Below are positions 50,637 to 59,833 of a DNA stretch of 64,000 nt, piece after piece. The number at the start of each line of letters is the position of its first letter. Position 1 is the stretch's first letter. The notes under the pieces are model-generated. The model was not told where the DNA came from, did no database searches, and was given only the letters and a program-made list of their open reading frames with translations. The translations under genes were made by a program, and so were the position numbers. The stretch is taken from assembly GCF_006974105.1 (NCBI RefSeq), contig NZ_CP036282.1:806001-870000 (forward strand), given 5' to 3'. Source of the stretch: Rhodoferax aquaticus. GTDB taxonomy: Bacteria; Pseudomonadota; Gammaproteobacteria; Burkholderiales; Burkholderiaceae_C.

Positions 50637-51608
50637 ATGAAAAAAGTAGTGTTGGCCATTGCGACCTTGGCCGCGGGACTTGCTGGGGCGCAGACTTATC
50701 CTTCCAAACCTATCAATATCGTAGTGCCCTTTGCCGCAGGGGGGCCTACCGACCGTGTCGCTCGTGATTTGGCCGAAGCCATGCGCAAACCTCTGGGGGA
50801 TGTTGCCATCATTATTGACAACGTAGCGGGTGCTGGTAGTTCCATTGGTACCAGCAAGGTTGCGAAAGCGGCTCCAGACGGCTACACCTTGTTGCTCAAC
50901 CACATTGCCATGGCCACCATGCCCGCCTTGTTGCGCACCATGCCTTTCAAAGTGGAGTCTGACTTTGAGTATTTGGGCATGATCAACGATGTGCCCATGA
51001 CCCTGGTGGGCCGGCCCAGTTTGCCTGCGCAAAACTACAAAGAATTAAGCGCTTGGCTCAACCAAAACAAAGGCAAGATCAACTTGGGCAACGCTGGCAT
51101 TGGCTCTGCCTCGCATCTGTGTGGACTGCTGTTTCAAAACGCGGTGCAGATCGATATGACCACGGTACCCTACAAAGGCACGGCCCCTGCCATGACCGAT
51201 TTGATGGGAGGCCAGATCGATTTGATGTGTGACCAAACCACCAACACCACCCAGCAAATTGAAGCCAAGAAGGTGATTGCTTACGGCGTGACCACGGCCA
51301 AGCCGCTTACTACCCCCGCGCTGAAAAGCTTGCCCACATTGCAAGACGTGGGTCTGAAGGGTTTTGAAGTGACGATTTGGCATGGTCTGTATGCCCCCAA
51401 AGGTACGCCCGCCGACGTGCAAGCCAAGATCCATGCCGCGCTCAAGGTCGCCTTGAAAGACCCCGAGTTCATCAAAAAGCAAGAGGCTTTGGGCGCTGTC
51501 ATCATTACGGACAAGCGGGTCGATGCGGCGGAGCATAAAAAGTTTGTGGCGGCTGAAATTGCCAAGTGGACGCCCATTATCAAAGCCGCTGGCGTCTACG
51601 CGGACTAA
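50637..51608 (+). CDS. Tripartite tricarboxylate transporter receptor (Bug/TctC) protein
   Basis: The start is the ATG at 50637, after CCGGAGAC. It gives a 323-residue protein with signal peptide (KKVVLAIATLAAGLAGAQT, cleaved near residue 19). The mature start YPSKPINIVVPFAAGGPTDRVARDLAEAM is the classical Bug opening, and GHTLLLN-type strands follow. It binds a carboxylate in the periplasm. No TctAB membrane subunits are nearby; such orphan receptors are common in Burkholderiales. It might feed the adjacent CoA-ligase pathway, but no evidence fixes the ligand. Confidence 0.9.
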   Translation: MKKVVLAIATLAAGLAGAQTYPSKPINIVVPFAAGGPTDRVARDLAEAMRKPLGDVAIIIDNVAGAGSSIGTSKVAKAAPDGYTLLLNHIAMATMPALLRTMPFKVESDFEYLGMINDVPMTLVGRPSLPAQNYKELSAWLNQNKGKINLGNAGIGSASHLCGLLFQNAVQIDMTTVPYKGTAPAMTDLMGGQIDLMCDQTTNTTQQIEAKKVIAYGVTTAKPLTTPALKSLPTLQDVGLKGFEVTIWHGLYAPKGTPADVQAKIHAALKVALKDPEFIKKQEALGAVIITDKRVDAAEHKKFVAAEIAKWTPIIKAAGVYAD

Positions 51609-51695
51609 CGCATCCCGAAGGCAAGCCTTGCCTGATTAGCGCAGGGCTTGTCCGGAGTCTGCACCCTAGAGTGGGCGCTCTGCACTTTGCTTGGT

Positions 51696-52025
51696 TCACA
51701 CGCCCCACACAATGTCTTTATCGGCCTTGTGACAGCGCTCTAGCATCGCAATGAAAGGCGTTGTGCGTTGTCGTAAGGTCACTCCCTCCACTCTTGCCGG
51801 TGTTTCACCCCTAGCGAGCGCCTCTTTCGCTTTTTGGGCTCGCTCAGCTTCTTCGTGAGCGACGGCCTTTTCTAAGGCATTGATCGCACCCGGCATATCT
51901 GCAGGAAGGAGAATGCCCTTGACAAAATCTGCGGTATCGTCTTTGCCAATAATACGCAGCAGGTGTTGTGCACTGGCGTCCAACATGATGACGTCTGCTG
52001 CGGCTTTGGATTTGAATTTATACAT
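51696..52025 (-). CDS. DUF1840-domain protein
   Basis: A 109-residue protein starting at the ATG at 52025. It begins MYKFKSKAAADVIMLDASAQ and contains LLRIIGKDDTADFVKGILLPADMPGAI, followed by an acidic Ala-rich helix and LRQRTTPFIAMLERCHKADKDIVWGV. This matches the DUF1840 family of betaproteobacteria. The function is unknown. It is divergent from the PHA-system gene with only 21 bp between start codons. Confidence 0.85.
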   Translation of the reverse strand: MYKFKSKAAADVIMLDASAQHLLRIIGKDDTADFVKGILLPADMPGAINALEKAVAHEEAERAQKAKEALARGETPARVEGVTLRQRTTPFIAMLERCHKADKDIVWGV

Positions 52026-52046
52026 AACAGCTGATAGGAGTGGTGA

Positions 52047-52367
52047 ATGGCCAATCTGCATATTGAACGCGAACATACCTTAGGCCTGGATGCAGCTCGC
52101 AAAATTGCCATGGCATGGGCAGAGCAAGTAGAGCAAGAGTTTTCTATGGAGTGCACCTATGAAGAGGGTGATGCTGCCGATGAGGTGACGTTTACACGAT
52201 CCGGCGTGAACGGACAACTCCATGTAGAGCCCAGCCGCTTTGTATTGGACGCCAAGTTAGGTTTCTTGCTAGGCGCCTTTAAGGATCGCATAGAGGCCGA
52301 GATCGTTAAGAACCTCGATGCTTTGCTGTCCCAGCAAGCTGGAAACGCTAAACCCAAGAAAAAATAA
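52047..52367 (+). CDS. Polyhydroxyalkanoic acid system family protein
   Basis: A 106-residue protein of the PHA-granule-region family: MANLHIEREHTLGLDAARKI, WAEQVEQEFSMECTYEEGDAAD and FKDRIEAEIVKNLDALLSQ. Members occur next to PHA genes and are thought to assist granule formation. The C-terminus is basic (NAKPKKK). It opens a neighbourhood of lipid and PHA storage genes. The start is ATG 52047, after AGGAGTGGTG. Confidence 0.85.
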   Translation: MANLHIEREHTLGLDAARKIAMAWAEQVEQEFSMECTYEEGDAADEVTFTRSGVNGQLHVEPSRFVLDAKLGFLLGAFKDRIEAEIVKNLDALLSQQAGNAKPKKK

Positions 52368-52375
52368 AGCGCTTC

Positions 52376-52423
52376 GCTACGATTTTTGTAGCTGCTCGCG
52401 CTTTACTGATGGGCGAAGGTGGC
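52376..52423 (+). repeat. Dispersed ~48-bp repeat, copy 8
   Basis: It begins GCTACGATTTTTGTAGCTGC, continues TCGCGCTTTACTGATGGGCG and ends AAGGTGGC. It lies between the convergent PHA-system and acyl-CoA-binding protein genes. Confidence 0.65.
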
Positions 52424-52426
52424 AGA

Positions 52427-52681
52427 TTAGCTCAGTGACTCAATCAGGTCGATGTATTGCTGCATGGCGGCTTTGGCATCTGTGCCTTTGAGGTCGTCCC
52501 AAGCGCTCCATTTTGCGCGGCCGACCAAGTCAGTGAAGCCAGGTTTTTTTTCAGCGTTGTCGCCTACGGTGGCTTGCTTGTACAAGGCATAGATCTTGAG
52601 CAGGGTGTTGTTGTCAGGACGCTCGCTCAGATTCTTGGAATTTGCGACTGCTGCTTCAAACTGCGCTTTTAAACTGGCCAT
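52427..52681 (-). CDS. Acyl-CoA-binding protein
   Basis: An 84-residue ACBP: ASLKAQFEAAVANSKNLSER, LLKIYALYKQATVGDNAEKKPG and FTDLVGRAKWSAWDDLKG, with the YKQATVGD and KWxAW motifs that contact the acyl-CoA. It buffers and carries long-chain acyl-CoA in the cytoplasm. ACBP is mainly eukaryotic but occurs in some proteobacteria. Next to WS/DGAT it may supply that enzyme with acyl-CoA. Confidence 0.93.
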   Translation of the reverse strand: MASLKAQFEAAVANSKNLSERPDNNTLLKIYALYKQATVGDNAEKKPGFTDLVGRAKWSAWDDLKGTDAKAAMQQYIDLIESLS

Positions 52682-52862
52682 GGTTCGATCTCCGGTTGCT
52701 GTGTTGTTGTGCTTGCTGCACCACGCGTGCCTAGGTCGCGTGGTGTCAGGTGCCTATCTTACGGTGCGTTTTACCCGCAAAATAGGGCGTATACCCCAAG
52801 CCTATTTTTTCGCTCAGACCGATGTGCGCACGCGGGGCAGCTTGTTTACTTACGGAGTCCAC

Positions 52863-54374
52863 ATGGTTACCCGCGTCAAAGCGTCATCACACACAGCACA
52901 GGCCTCATCTCCCGAAGCTTCGGCGGGTTTGCACGCTGAACGCATGAGCAAAGTAGACACTGCTTGGCTGCGCATGGATTCGGCATGCAACTTGATGATG
53001 ATTGTCGGAGTGTGGGTGATTCACCCCGGACTTTCATTGGCCGATCTAAGGCAACGCGTGCGGGAGCGCCTGTTGCATTACCCGCGCTTCGTGCAGTGTG
53101 CTGTCGAAGATTCGTCTGGGGCCTCTTGGGTTTTGGATAGTGCATTTGATGTCGACCGACATGTCATAGCCGAGAGTTTGCAAGTTCCACCCGGCGGGGA
53201 TGCGCAAGAAGCGTTGCAAGAACGGTTGGCGCAACTCACCATGTTGCCCTTAGATAAGCGTCACCCACTGTGGCAGTTTCATTTGGTTGAAGACTACAAA
53301 GGTGGTTCCGCTCTCATGGTGCGCATTCACCATTGCATTGCTGACGGTATTGCACTTATCTCCGTGACCCAGTCCTTGGTAGATGGTGGCGGCGCGCCCC
53401 CACGCCACGAGGCTGCGCCCAGGCGTGAGGGTTTGGAAGGGGTAGAAGATTGGTTGTCCGAGGCAATCTTGCGTCCATTTACCGATATGACGGTCAAGGC
53501 GTTGGGAGCTGCAGGCGATGGGGCTGTGCGTTCGCTGGAGATGCTGTTGGATCCTCACAAAGGTGTGGAGTCGGGAGTCCATGGGTCGGTTGATCTTGCC
53601 AAGCTGGCATACCACGCCGCCAGCGACGTAGCCGCCCTCGCGCTGATGGCTGACGACTCTGCCACTCGACTCAAAGGCCAGCCCGGTGTAGTGAAGCGGG
53701 TTGCATGGTGTGCCCCTATCCCTTTGGATGAAGTAAAGGCGGTAGGCAAAGCTTTGCAGTGCTCGATCAACGATGTCTTGATGAGTTGCGTAGCAGGTGC
53801 CATTGGGCAGTACTTGCGCGCACAAGGTGATGCCGTGCAAGGCAAAGAGATCAGAGCCATGGTGCCCGTAAACTTGCGCCCGCTGGACCAAGCGTACAAG
53901 CTGGGAAACCAGTTTGGCTTGGCACCCGTGGTCCTTCCCATTGGTATCTCTAACCCCGTGGAACGTGTTCTGGAGGTCCGTAAGCGCATGCGGGACCTTA
54001 AAGGCAGCATGCAGCCGTTGTTGGCGTTTGGCATGCTCGCGGTGGCTGGACTGTTGATCAAGCCAGCTCAAGATGCCATGCTGAGTTTGTTCTCGAAGAA
54101 AACCACAGCAGTGTTAACCAATGTACCCGGGCCGCGCACCAAGCTCAGTATTTGTGGTGCAACCATTGAGGAGTCTTTGTTTTGGGTGCCCCAAAGCGGA
54201 ACGGTTGGCTTGGGAATATCCATTTTGAGCTACGGTGGGGGCGTGCAGTTTGGCATTGTGTCGGACGCAATTTTGTGCCCTGACCCCCAGCAAATCATCA
54301 ATGAATTTGCCCCCGAGTTTGACAAGCTGACGCTGCTGACGTTGATGCTACCTTGGGGCGAGCAAGCCGACTGA
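52863..54374 (+). CDS. Wax ester synthase/diacylglycerol acyltransferase (WS/DGAT)
   Basis: The start is the ATG at 52863 (ACGGAG upstream), giving 503 residues; the frame is open upstream but unsupported. The acyltransferase motif HHCIADG is at residues 156-162. PLWQFHLVED (about 135-144) and TNVPGPRTKLSICGA (near residue 415) are further family blocks, as is NDVLMSCVAGAIGQYLRAQG. It esterifies fatty alcohols or diacylglycerol with acyl-CoA to form storage lipid at the membrane or lipid-body surface. The neighbouring ACBP and patatin suggest neutral-lipid synthesis and turnover. Confidence 0.92.
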   Translation: MVTRVKASSHTAQASSPEASAGLHAERMSKVDTAWLRMDSACNLMMIVGVWVIHPGLSLADLRQRVRERLLHYPRFVQCAVEDSSGASWVLDSAFDVDRHVIAESLQVPPGGDAQEALQERLAQLTMLPLDKRHPLWQFHLVEDYKGGSALMVRIHHCIADGIALISVTQSLVDGGGAPPRHEAAPRREGLEGVEDWLSEAILRPFTDMTVKALGAAGDGAVRSLEMLLDPHKGVESGVHGSVDLAKLAYHAASDVAALALMADDSATRLKGQPGVVKRVAWCAPIPLDEVKAVGKALQCSINDVLMSCVAGAIGQYLRAQGDAVQGKEIRAMVPVNLRPLDQAYKLGNQFGLAPVVLPIGISNPVERVLEVRKRMRDLKGSMQPLLAFGMLAVAGLLIKPAQDAMLSLFSKKTTAVLTNVPGPRTKLSICGATIEESLFWVPQSGTVGLGISILSYGGGVQFGIVSDAILCPDPQQIINEFAPEFDKLTLLTLMLPWGEQAD

Positions 54375-54396
54375 AATGCGGTGGGGAACTGCCGCC

Positions 54397-55188
54397 TCAG
54401 CGAAGGGGCTTTGCGTTCTCTGCCAACTCCGCTTTTGCCATTTCCACATCCAAGTGCTCTAAGGCATCGTTGGGAGTGAGTGCTGCACTCTGCTCATACA
54501 GGCGCGTTGCATCTGCCAACCGGTCTTCGCCTTCCAGCATGACCAAGGCGTTTGCGTATTCAATCAGTCCAATGCGCGATCGCGGTGCCAAGGTGAGGCC
54601 GCGCTTAAACAGCTGCAGGCAGGTGTCTTTTTTCGCCCCGTAGGTCATATGCCCGATGAGTACCCCCACTTTGTCGATCACTTCTGCATGAAAGGTGCCC
54701 ATGGCGAAGTGCGCGTCTGCATGGTGGGGTTGCAACTGTATGGTGGCGTCTAGTGCCGCCTTGACCTTGGTACCCAAGCCTTGGGCCAGCGCTTTGGCAA
54801 CACTGATACCTTGGCTATACCGCCCCAGCGCGTAGCCTCTCCAGTAGAAAGCATTGGCGTTGTTCGGTTGGACAGTTGACTGTTCTTGCGCGCGTTCCGC
54901 CACTTCTTGGAGAAGTCGCAGCTTGTTGGACTCTTTAGGCTCAAGGTAGTTGGCATAGATGCAAGTAGCTTTATTGGCTACCGTCATTCCTGTCATGCCG
55001 GCACTTAAGCCCAACTCAGTCGCTGCTTGGAATTTGCCGCTATGAAACAAAGCCCAGGCGGCCAAGACGTCGGGGTTTTCAGGCAGTGGTTCTTGGTCAC
55101 TCAGGTGCAAGCAAGCCCACTGCGAGCGAACCCGCTGTGCATCAAAGAGGTAGTCCTGAGAGCAGGAAAACGTGTTCCAGTGCTTCAT
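54397..55188 (-). CDS. TPR-repeat-like protein
   Basis: A 263-residue soluble helical protein from the ATG at 55188; the longer frame has no supported start. Helical repeats resembling tetratricopeptides are visible: WALFHSGKFQAATELGLSAG, ANAFYWRGYALGRYSQGISV, HADAHFAMGTFHAEVID and GLIEYANALVMLEGEDRLAD. There is no signal peptide. It ends an operon after patatin and TetR genes. It may act as a scaffold in the storage-lipid setting; the specific partner is unknown. Confidence 0.7.
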   Translation of the reverse strand: MKHWNTFSCSQDYLFDAQRVRSQWACLHLSDQEPLPENPDVLAAWALFHSGKFQAATELGLSAGMTGMTVANKATCIYANYLEPKESNKLRLLQEVAERAQEQSTVQPNNANAFYWRGYALGRYSQGISVAKALAQGLGTKVKAALDATIQLQPHHADAHFAMGTFHAEVIDKVGVLIGHMTYGAKKDTCLQLFKRGLTLAPRSRIGLIEYANALVMLEGEDRLADATRLYEQSAALTPNDALEHLDVEMAKAELAENAKPLR

Positions 55189-55216
55189 GGTCCACACAGG
55201 GTTACAGCAAGTGGCA

Positions 55217-55873
55217 TTAAGTGGAAGCGTACGCACCAACCAGGGTCTGCAAGTGGGCGCGTTGCTGTGGTTCCAAATAGGGCACCAGCAGATTTAAAAC
55301 ATGGTGAGCGCCGCGCAGCAGGGCTGCTTGCGCACTGCCTGGCTCCAAAGCATTGCGGGGATCACGCACATACTCAAAACTAAGCCAATACGTGAGCACC
55401 ACCACCATGCTGGTCGCTGTGGGTTCGGCTTCTCGTGAGTCTATCTGGATGGACCCAGCGCGGCTCATGCTGTCAAGCATGGCCTTGATGGAGCGGGTCT
55501 TGTTTTTTAGTACCGATTGAAAGTGGGTTTCTAAACGCCGGTTTTTACTCAACAAGTCGTTGAGGTCACGGTATAAAAATCGGTACTGCCAAATCAACTC
55601 AAACAAGGTGTGCATGAAGAACCATGCATCCTCCACATCGCGCACATCATCGCTGGCATTGATTAACTCATTGAGCGATTTTTCGTACCGATCAAACAAT
55701 GAGTTAATGAGTTCGTCTTTTGCAGGGTAATGGTAGTAGAGGTTGCCAGGGCTGATGTTGAGCTCTGCGGAGATGAGGGTGGTTGAGACATTGGGCTCGC
55801 CAAACCGGTTAAACAGCTCCAAAGTAACTTCCAAAATGCGTTCGGCAGTGCGGCGGGGTGCTTTTTTGACCAT
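55217..55873 (-). CDS. TetR-family transcriptional regulator
   Basis: The 218-residue protein starts at the ATG at 55873, eight bases after GAGAG; a GTG three codons upstream is an alternative. The N-terminal HTH is RTAERILEVTLELFNRFG, followed by STTLISAELNISPGNLYYHYPAKDELI. The C-terminal domain (about 90-218) is ligand-binding and of a TetR group common next to lipid genes. It lies 11 bp after the patatin stop and 28 bp before the TPR gene. It probably regulates this operon in response to a lipid or acyl-CoA. Confidence 0.88.
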   Translation of the reverse strand: MVKKAPRRTAERILEVTLELFNRFGEPNVSTTLISAELNISPGNLYYHYPAKDELINSLFDRYEKSLNELINASDDVRDVEDAWFFMHTLFELIWQYRFLYRDLNDLLSKNRRLETHFQSVLKNKTRSIKAMLDSMSRAGSIQIDSREAEPTATSMVVVLTYWLSFEYVRDPRNALEPGSAQAALLRGAHHVLNLLVPYLEPQQRAHLQTLVGAYAST

Positions 55874-55884
55874 AGGGGGCACTC

Positions 55885-57132
55885 TCAGTGGGTTTGGGGG
55901 GGCGTGCGATGTGCGACCGCGTCACTCAGGTCGTCCATGACCTCTTGGAGGGTAGCAATTGCCTTGCCAATTCGGGTGGTGTGTTTGAGGGGGGCGCAGA
56001 GTTGGCGCTTGGGATCATCCAAGACCTCATGGTTGAGGGTGATACCGTGCCGTGCAAATGTCTTCGACAAACCCGTTTTGCGCGAGCGCAGCAAACTACG
56101 TGTTTGCTGGTACGCATGTTCCGCTAGTTGTCGGCGTTGCGCATAGCTGAACGTGTTGGCGAGGTAAAGCTCCGGGTCTCGATGGTCTGGCTCAATGAGC
56201 ACAATGTCGGTGTTGGGATAGGCATGCGCATAGTGCTTCATGCCAAGTTCCATGCGGGAATGGATCATGGAGCGAAAGGTCTGGCTCAGTACCGAAGGCA
56301 AGCCCCCATCGACCACGCGGGGGATTCGCCTTTTCTCGGCAGGCAGGCCACTTTGCATCACCCGTGCAGTGTGGGGCAGACTGGCATCAAACGGAACCAA
56401 GGGGTTGAGGCAGATCATGAGATCTACGCCATCATCCAAAGCCACCGACGCATGCATAGTTTTTTTCAGTGCGCCATCCACATAGTATTGGTCATCAATC
56501 TCCACCGGTGGGAACAAACCAGGCAGCGCTGAACTGGCTTGCACTGCTTGCGAAATGGGAACGTGGTCCCAACCCGGCCGTCCAAACGGAGCGGCTTGTG
56601 CGCTGTCCAAATTGGTGGCAACGAGCGTCAACTTGGTCTTGAGTTTTCGAAAATCGTTGGTCCGCCCCGGCTGACTAAACAGCCTCGCTAACTGCGTGTC
56701 AACTTGGTGGTTGGAGAACACGCCCGTCGGTAGCGCTGCACTTAAGCGCTCTAGAGTCCGCAGCAAGGGTTTTCGGCCAAACGAGATGTGCCAAAGTGCT
56801 GACAAAAGCAAGCCGGGCAACATAATGCCTCTGCGCACAAATTCACCATACGCTGGCTGCATGAGCCAGGATGGGTCAAACGTTTCAGAGGGCGTCGCAT
56901 CGTTTTCAATAAACGATGCACAAAGTTCGCGTGGCCCCATTCCATTTGCCATCGCTGCAACAATGAAGCCACCGGCGGAGACGCCCACGTAGTGATCTAA
57001 GGCGGTCAGGTCTACACCCTGCAATGACTCCTCTAAGGCGCACATGGCACCAATCTCGTAAATTGCCCCCAAAGGGCCGCCGCCAGACAGGGCCAATGCG
57101 ATCTTAGGACGAGATGAGCTGCTTTCTTTCAT
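55885..57132 (-). CDS. Patatin-like phospholipase
   Basis: The 415-residue protein starts at the ATG at 57132. The oxyanion-hole block is LSGGGPLGAIYEIG (residues 15-28), the nucleophile Ser52 in GVSAGG, and the catalytic Asp in YVDGALKKT (about residue 215). It should hydrolyse acyl chains from phospholipids or storage lipids. The C-terminal quarter is basic and helical (ARHGITLNHEVLDDPKRQ). First gene of the operon with TetR and the TPR protein. Confidence 0.88.
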   Translation of the reverse strand: MKESSSSRPKIALALSGGGPLGAIYEIGAMCALEESLQGVDLTALDHYVGVSAGGFIVAAMANGMGPRELCASFIENDATPSETFDPSWLMQPAYGEFVRRGIMLPGLLLSALWHISFGRKPLLRTLERLSAALPTGVFSNHQVDTQLARLFSQPGRTNDFRKLKTKLTLVATNLDSAQAAPFGRPGWDHVPISQAVQASSALPGLFPPVEIDDQYYVDGALKKTMHASVALDDGVDLMICLNPLVPFDASLPHTARVMQSGLPAEKRRIPRVVDGGLPSVLSQTFRSMIHSRMELGMKHYAHAYPNTDIVLIEPDHRDPELYLANTFSYAQRRQLAEHAYQQTRSLLRSRKTGLSKTFARHGITLNHEVLDDPKRQLCAPLKHTTRIGKAIATLQEVMDDLSDAVAHRTPPQTH

Positions 57133-57213
57133 ACCCAACAGTGTAGGGTGCGTGAGTACTTTTTATTGTTGCGTTGCAGCAAGGTAATCCATGCGGACAC
57201 TCGACATGAGTGA

Positions 57214-57234
57214 TCCCACAAGGGCTCTGTGGGA
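57214..57234 (-). terminator. Hairpin downstream of the phasin gene
   Basis: A 7-bp stem TCCCACA / TGTGGGA with a 7-base loop lies about 92 bases beyond the phasin stop codon. There is no T run, so it is a weak candidate. Confidence 0.3.
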
Positions 57235-57325
57235 CATCTTGCGTCCACAGGCCGAGTGAATGGGCATCACAAGAACCCGGGCACGAAGGCTTTGACTGCC
57301 CCAACGTCCCCAAACCGTCACGGAG

Positions 57326-57826
57326 CTACTTGGGCGCTTTCTTCTTTGCAGTGGCTCCTACTTTCTTGGCTGCCGCTGGCTTGGCGACTTTGGCGGGTGT
57401 GGGTGCTTGCGGTTTTTTGGATAGCTGTTGGACTGTGAGGTTCAATGCATCAATACGTGCAATCAGCGCATTCACGTCCTTCGCAGAGGGAACTCCAAGC
57501 TTGTTCAGAGCTTTGGCGACGCGCTCTTCAAAGATGCTTTCCAACTTGTCCCACTGCCCAGACGCTTTGGACGAAATTTCGGAGGCCATTGAAGACACTT
57601 TGGATGTCGCTTCGGTGAGTTTTTCCTCCGCCACTGACTTGGTTTTCCGTTGCATCGTTGCGCTGTCTTTGACCAAAGATTCAATAGCCTTGACTCCTTC
57701 CACTTGCGCCTTCGTAAAGGCACCCAGCCCAGCCTGCCAAATTTGTTGGGCAGAGTCTTTCACGGAGCCCCCACGCGAGGCGTCAGATGAGCCAGAAGAC
57801 TTTGAATTCTTAGTTTTGGTAACCAT
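57326..57826 (-). CDS. Phasin (PHA granule-associated protein)
   Basis: A 166-residue phasin of the PhaF/PhaI-like group. It opens with a Ser/Lys-rich stretch, then SAQQIWQAGLGAFTKAQVEG, the granule-binding helix. A long coiled helix follows (LESIFEERVAKALNKLGVPSAKDVNALIARIDAL). The C-terminus is Ala/Lys/Pro-rich (PAKVAKPAAAKK), as in PhaF proteins that bind DNA. It should coat PHA granules. It stands apart from the other storage genes, transcribed away from H-NS. Confidence 0.9.
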   Translation of the reverse strand: MVTKTKNSKSSGSSDASRGGSVKDSAQQIWQAGLGAFTKAQVEGVKAIESLVKDSATMQRKTKSVAEEKLTEATSKVSSMASEISSKASGQWDKLESIFEERVAKALNKLGVPSAKDVNALIARIDALNLTVQQLSKKPQAPTPAKVAKPAAAKKVGATAKKKAPK

Positions 57827-57913
57827 GTTTGCTCCATGTTTTATGAGAATGGCCGATGCTTGATGTTACACAGGGTATTTGTGTTTGTCTGCCGAACTGA
57901 AACAGTTGGGACT

Positions 57914-58186
57914 CTAGTCTATTTTCAAATGCCACTGCCGTGCGGCGCTCTGTGTAAAGTTCTTGAGGCTAGGAGAGATTCTGTTGGGACAGGCGAGGCT
58001 TAACTGAGTCACCGAATCGACAAACTCGCAATAGCGTGTCAATAATCCCAAAAGATGATCGGTATTGGTATTCTTTTCAAGCCCTACAGAGCATGAACTT
58101 GTTTTTGCTGCGACTTTTACTTGAGTGAGTGCACTATTCTTTTGTAGAATCTCCAAGTAATTGTGTGTTGGATGCACGGTTGGCAC
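57914..58186 (-). CDS. Doubtful 90-residue open frame
   Basis: A minus-strand frame starting with GTG at 58186 would encode 90 residues, Ser/Thr/Leu-rich with three Cys. There is no clear ribosome site, no recognised domain, and base composition is lower in GC than the neighbours. Apart from this frame I see nothing in 57827-58226 beyond the H-NS promoter region. Confidence 0.2.
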   Translation of the reverse strand: MPTVHPTHNYLEILQKNSALTQVKVAAKTSSCSVGLEKNTNTDHLLGLLTRYCEFVDSVTQLSLACPNRISPSLKNFTQSAARQWHLKID

Positions 58187-58226
58187 ATTTGCATTAACCT
58201 AAGTATTAGTTTCAAAAAGGAAAACA

Positions 58227-58586
58227 ATGGCTACTCTGTCGGAAATTCAAGCCCAAATCAAACAGTTGCAAGCCCAAGAGGCGGAAATCAAAGCAAAGGA
58301 GTTGGACGCAGCGGTGCAAGATATCGTTGCGAAAATGCAAGCCTTTGGGATTTCGGTCAACGACTTAAATTCTTTGCTGCCCGCAGCTTTGCGCGGAAAA
58401 GCAAGGGCTGGCAGTGCAGAAGCTTCAGCAGATTCAAGCAAAAAGCGAAGCTCTATCAGTTCAGTTGCCGCAAAATACCGTGGACCCAATGGTGAGACCT
58501 GGTCGGGCCGTGGCTTGACGCCGCGTTGGCTCGCTACTTTGGTGGCAGACGGCAAGAATAAAGAAGACTTCGCAATTACTGCTTAA
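58227..58586 (+). CDS. H-NS-family DNA-binding protein
   Basis: A 119-residue nucleoid protein. The N-terminal coiled coil (residues 1-45: ATLSEIQAQIKQLQAQEAEI) mediates dimerisation. The C-terminal DNA-binding motif is YRGPNGETWSGRGLTPRWL (84-102), the form with a conserved TWSGRG loop. It silences AT-rich or foreign genes. The start ATG at 58227 follows AAAAAGGAAAAC. It is followed by a strong hairpin rather than a classical terminator. Confidence 0.92.
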   Translation: MATLSEIQAQIKQLQAQEAEIKAKELDAAVQDIVAKMQAFGISVNDLNSLLPAALRGKARAGSAEASADSSKKRSSISSVAAKYRGPNGETWSGRGLTPRWLATLVADGKNKEDFAITA

Positions 58587-58632
58587 GTATTCGCTATATG
58601 GGGTTTCGGTTTTGCTCCGAACCCCCATTGGC

Positions 58633-58672
58633 CACAGCGACTCCAAATTTTTCGAAATTTGGAGTCGCTGTG
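58633..58672. terminator. 18-bp perfect palindrome with TTCG loop
   Basis: The arms CACAGCGACTCCAAATTT and its exact complement flank a TTCG tetraloop. It lies 47 bases beyond the H-NS stop codon. No T run follows, so it could be a bidirectional terminator, an mRNA stabiliser, or a protein-binding palindrome. Nothing else is evident in 58587-58903. Confidence 0.6.
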
Positions 58673-58897
58673 AAATCAGTTCGCTTGAAATCGCGTTGCT
58701 GCAATACTGTTTTGAATAAGAACAGAAATTTGCGTCTCTGTATAGCAGCGCCACACTTCAGATAACCCCATCTCGCTCTTTGGCGAGGGTGCGCCTTGTT
58801 CAGGTTTACTGAATCAGGTTGAGCTTGGGATGTGCCTTGTCCAACGCAGCCGCCAAGGTAATATCGCAGGGTCCCTTCTAGTCGTGTACGGAAATAG

Positions 58898-59776
<879 letters not shown>

Positions 59777-59833
59777 TGGTCGGCCACTCTAAATACCTGG
59801 GCCGCGCTTCATCGCAAGGGTGATAGGGACGAT

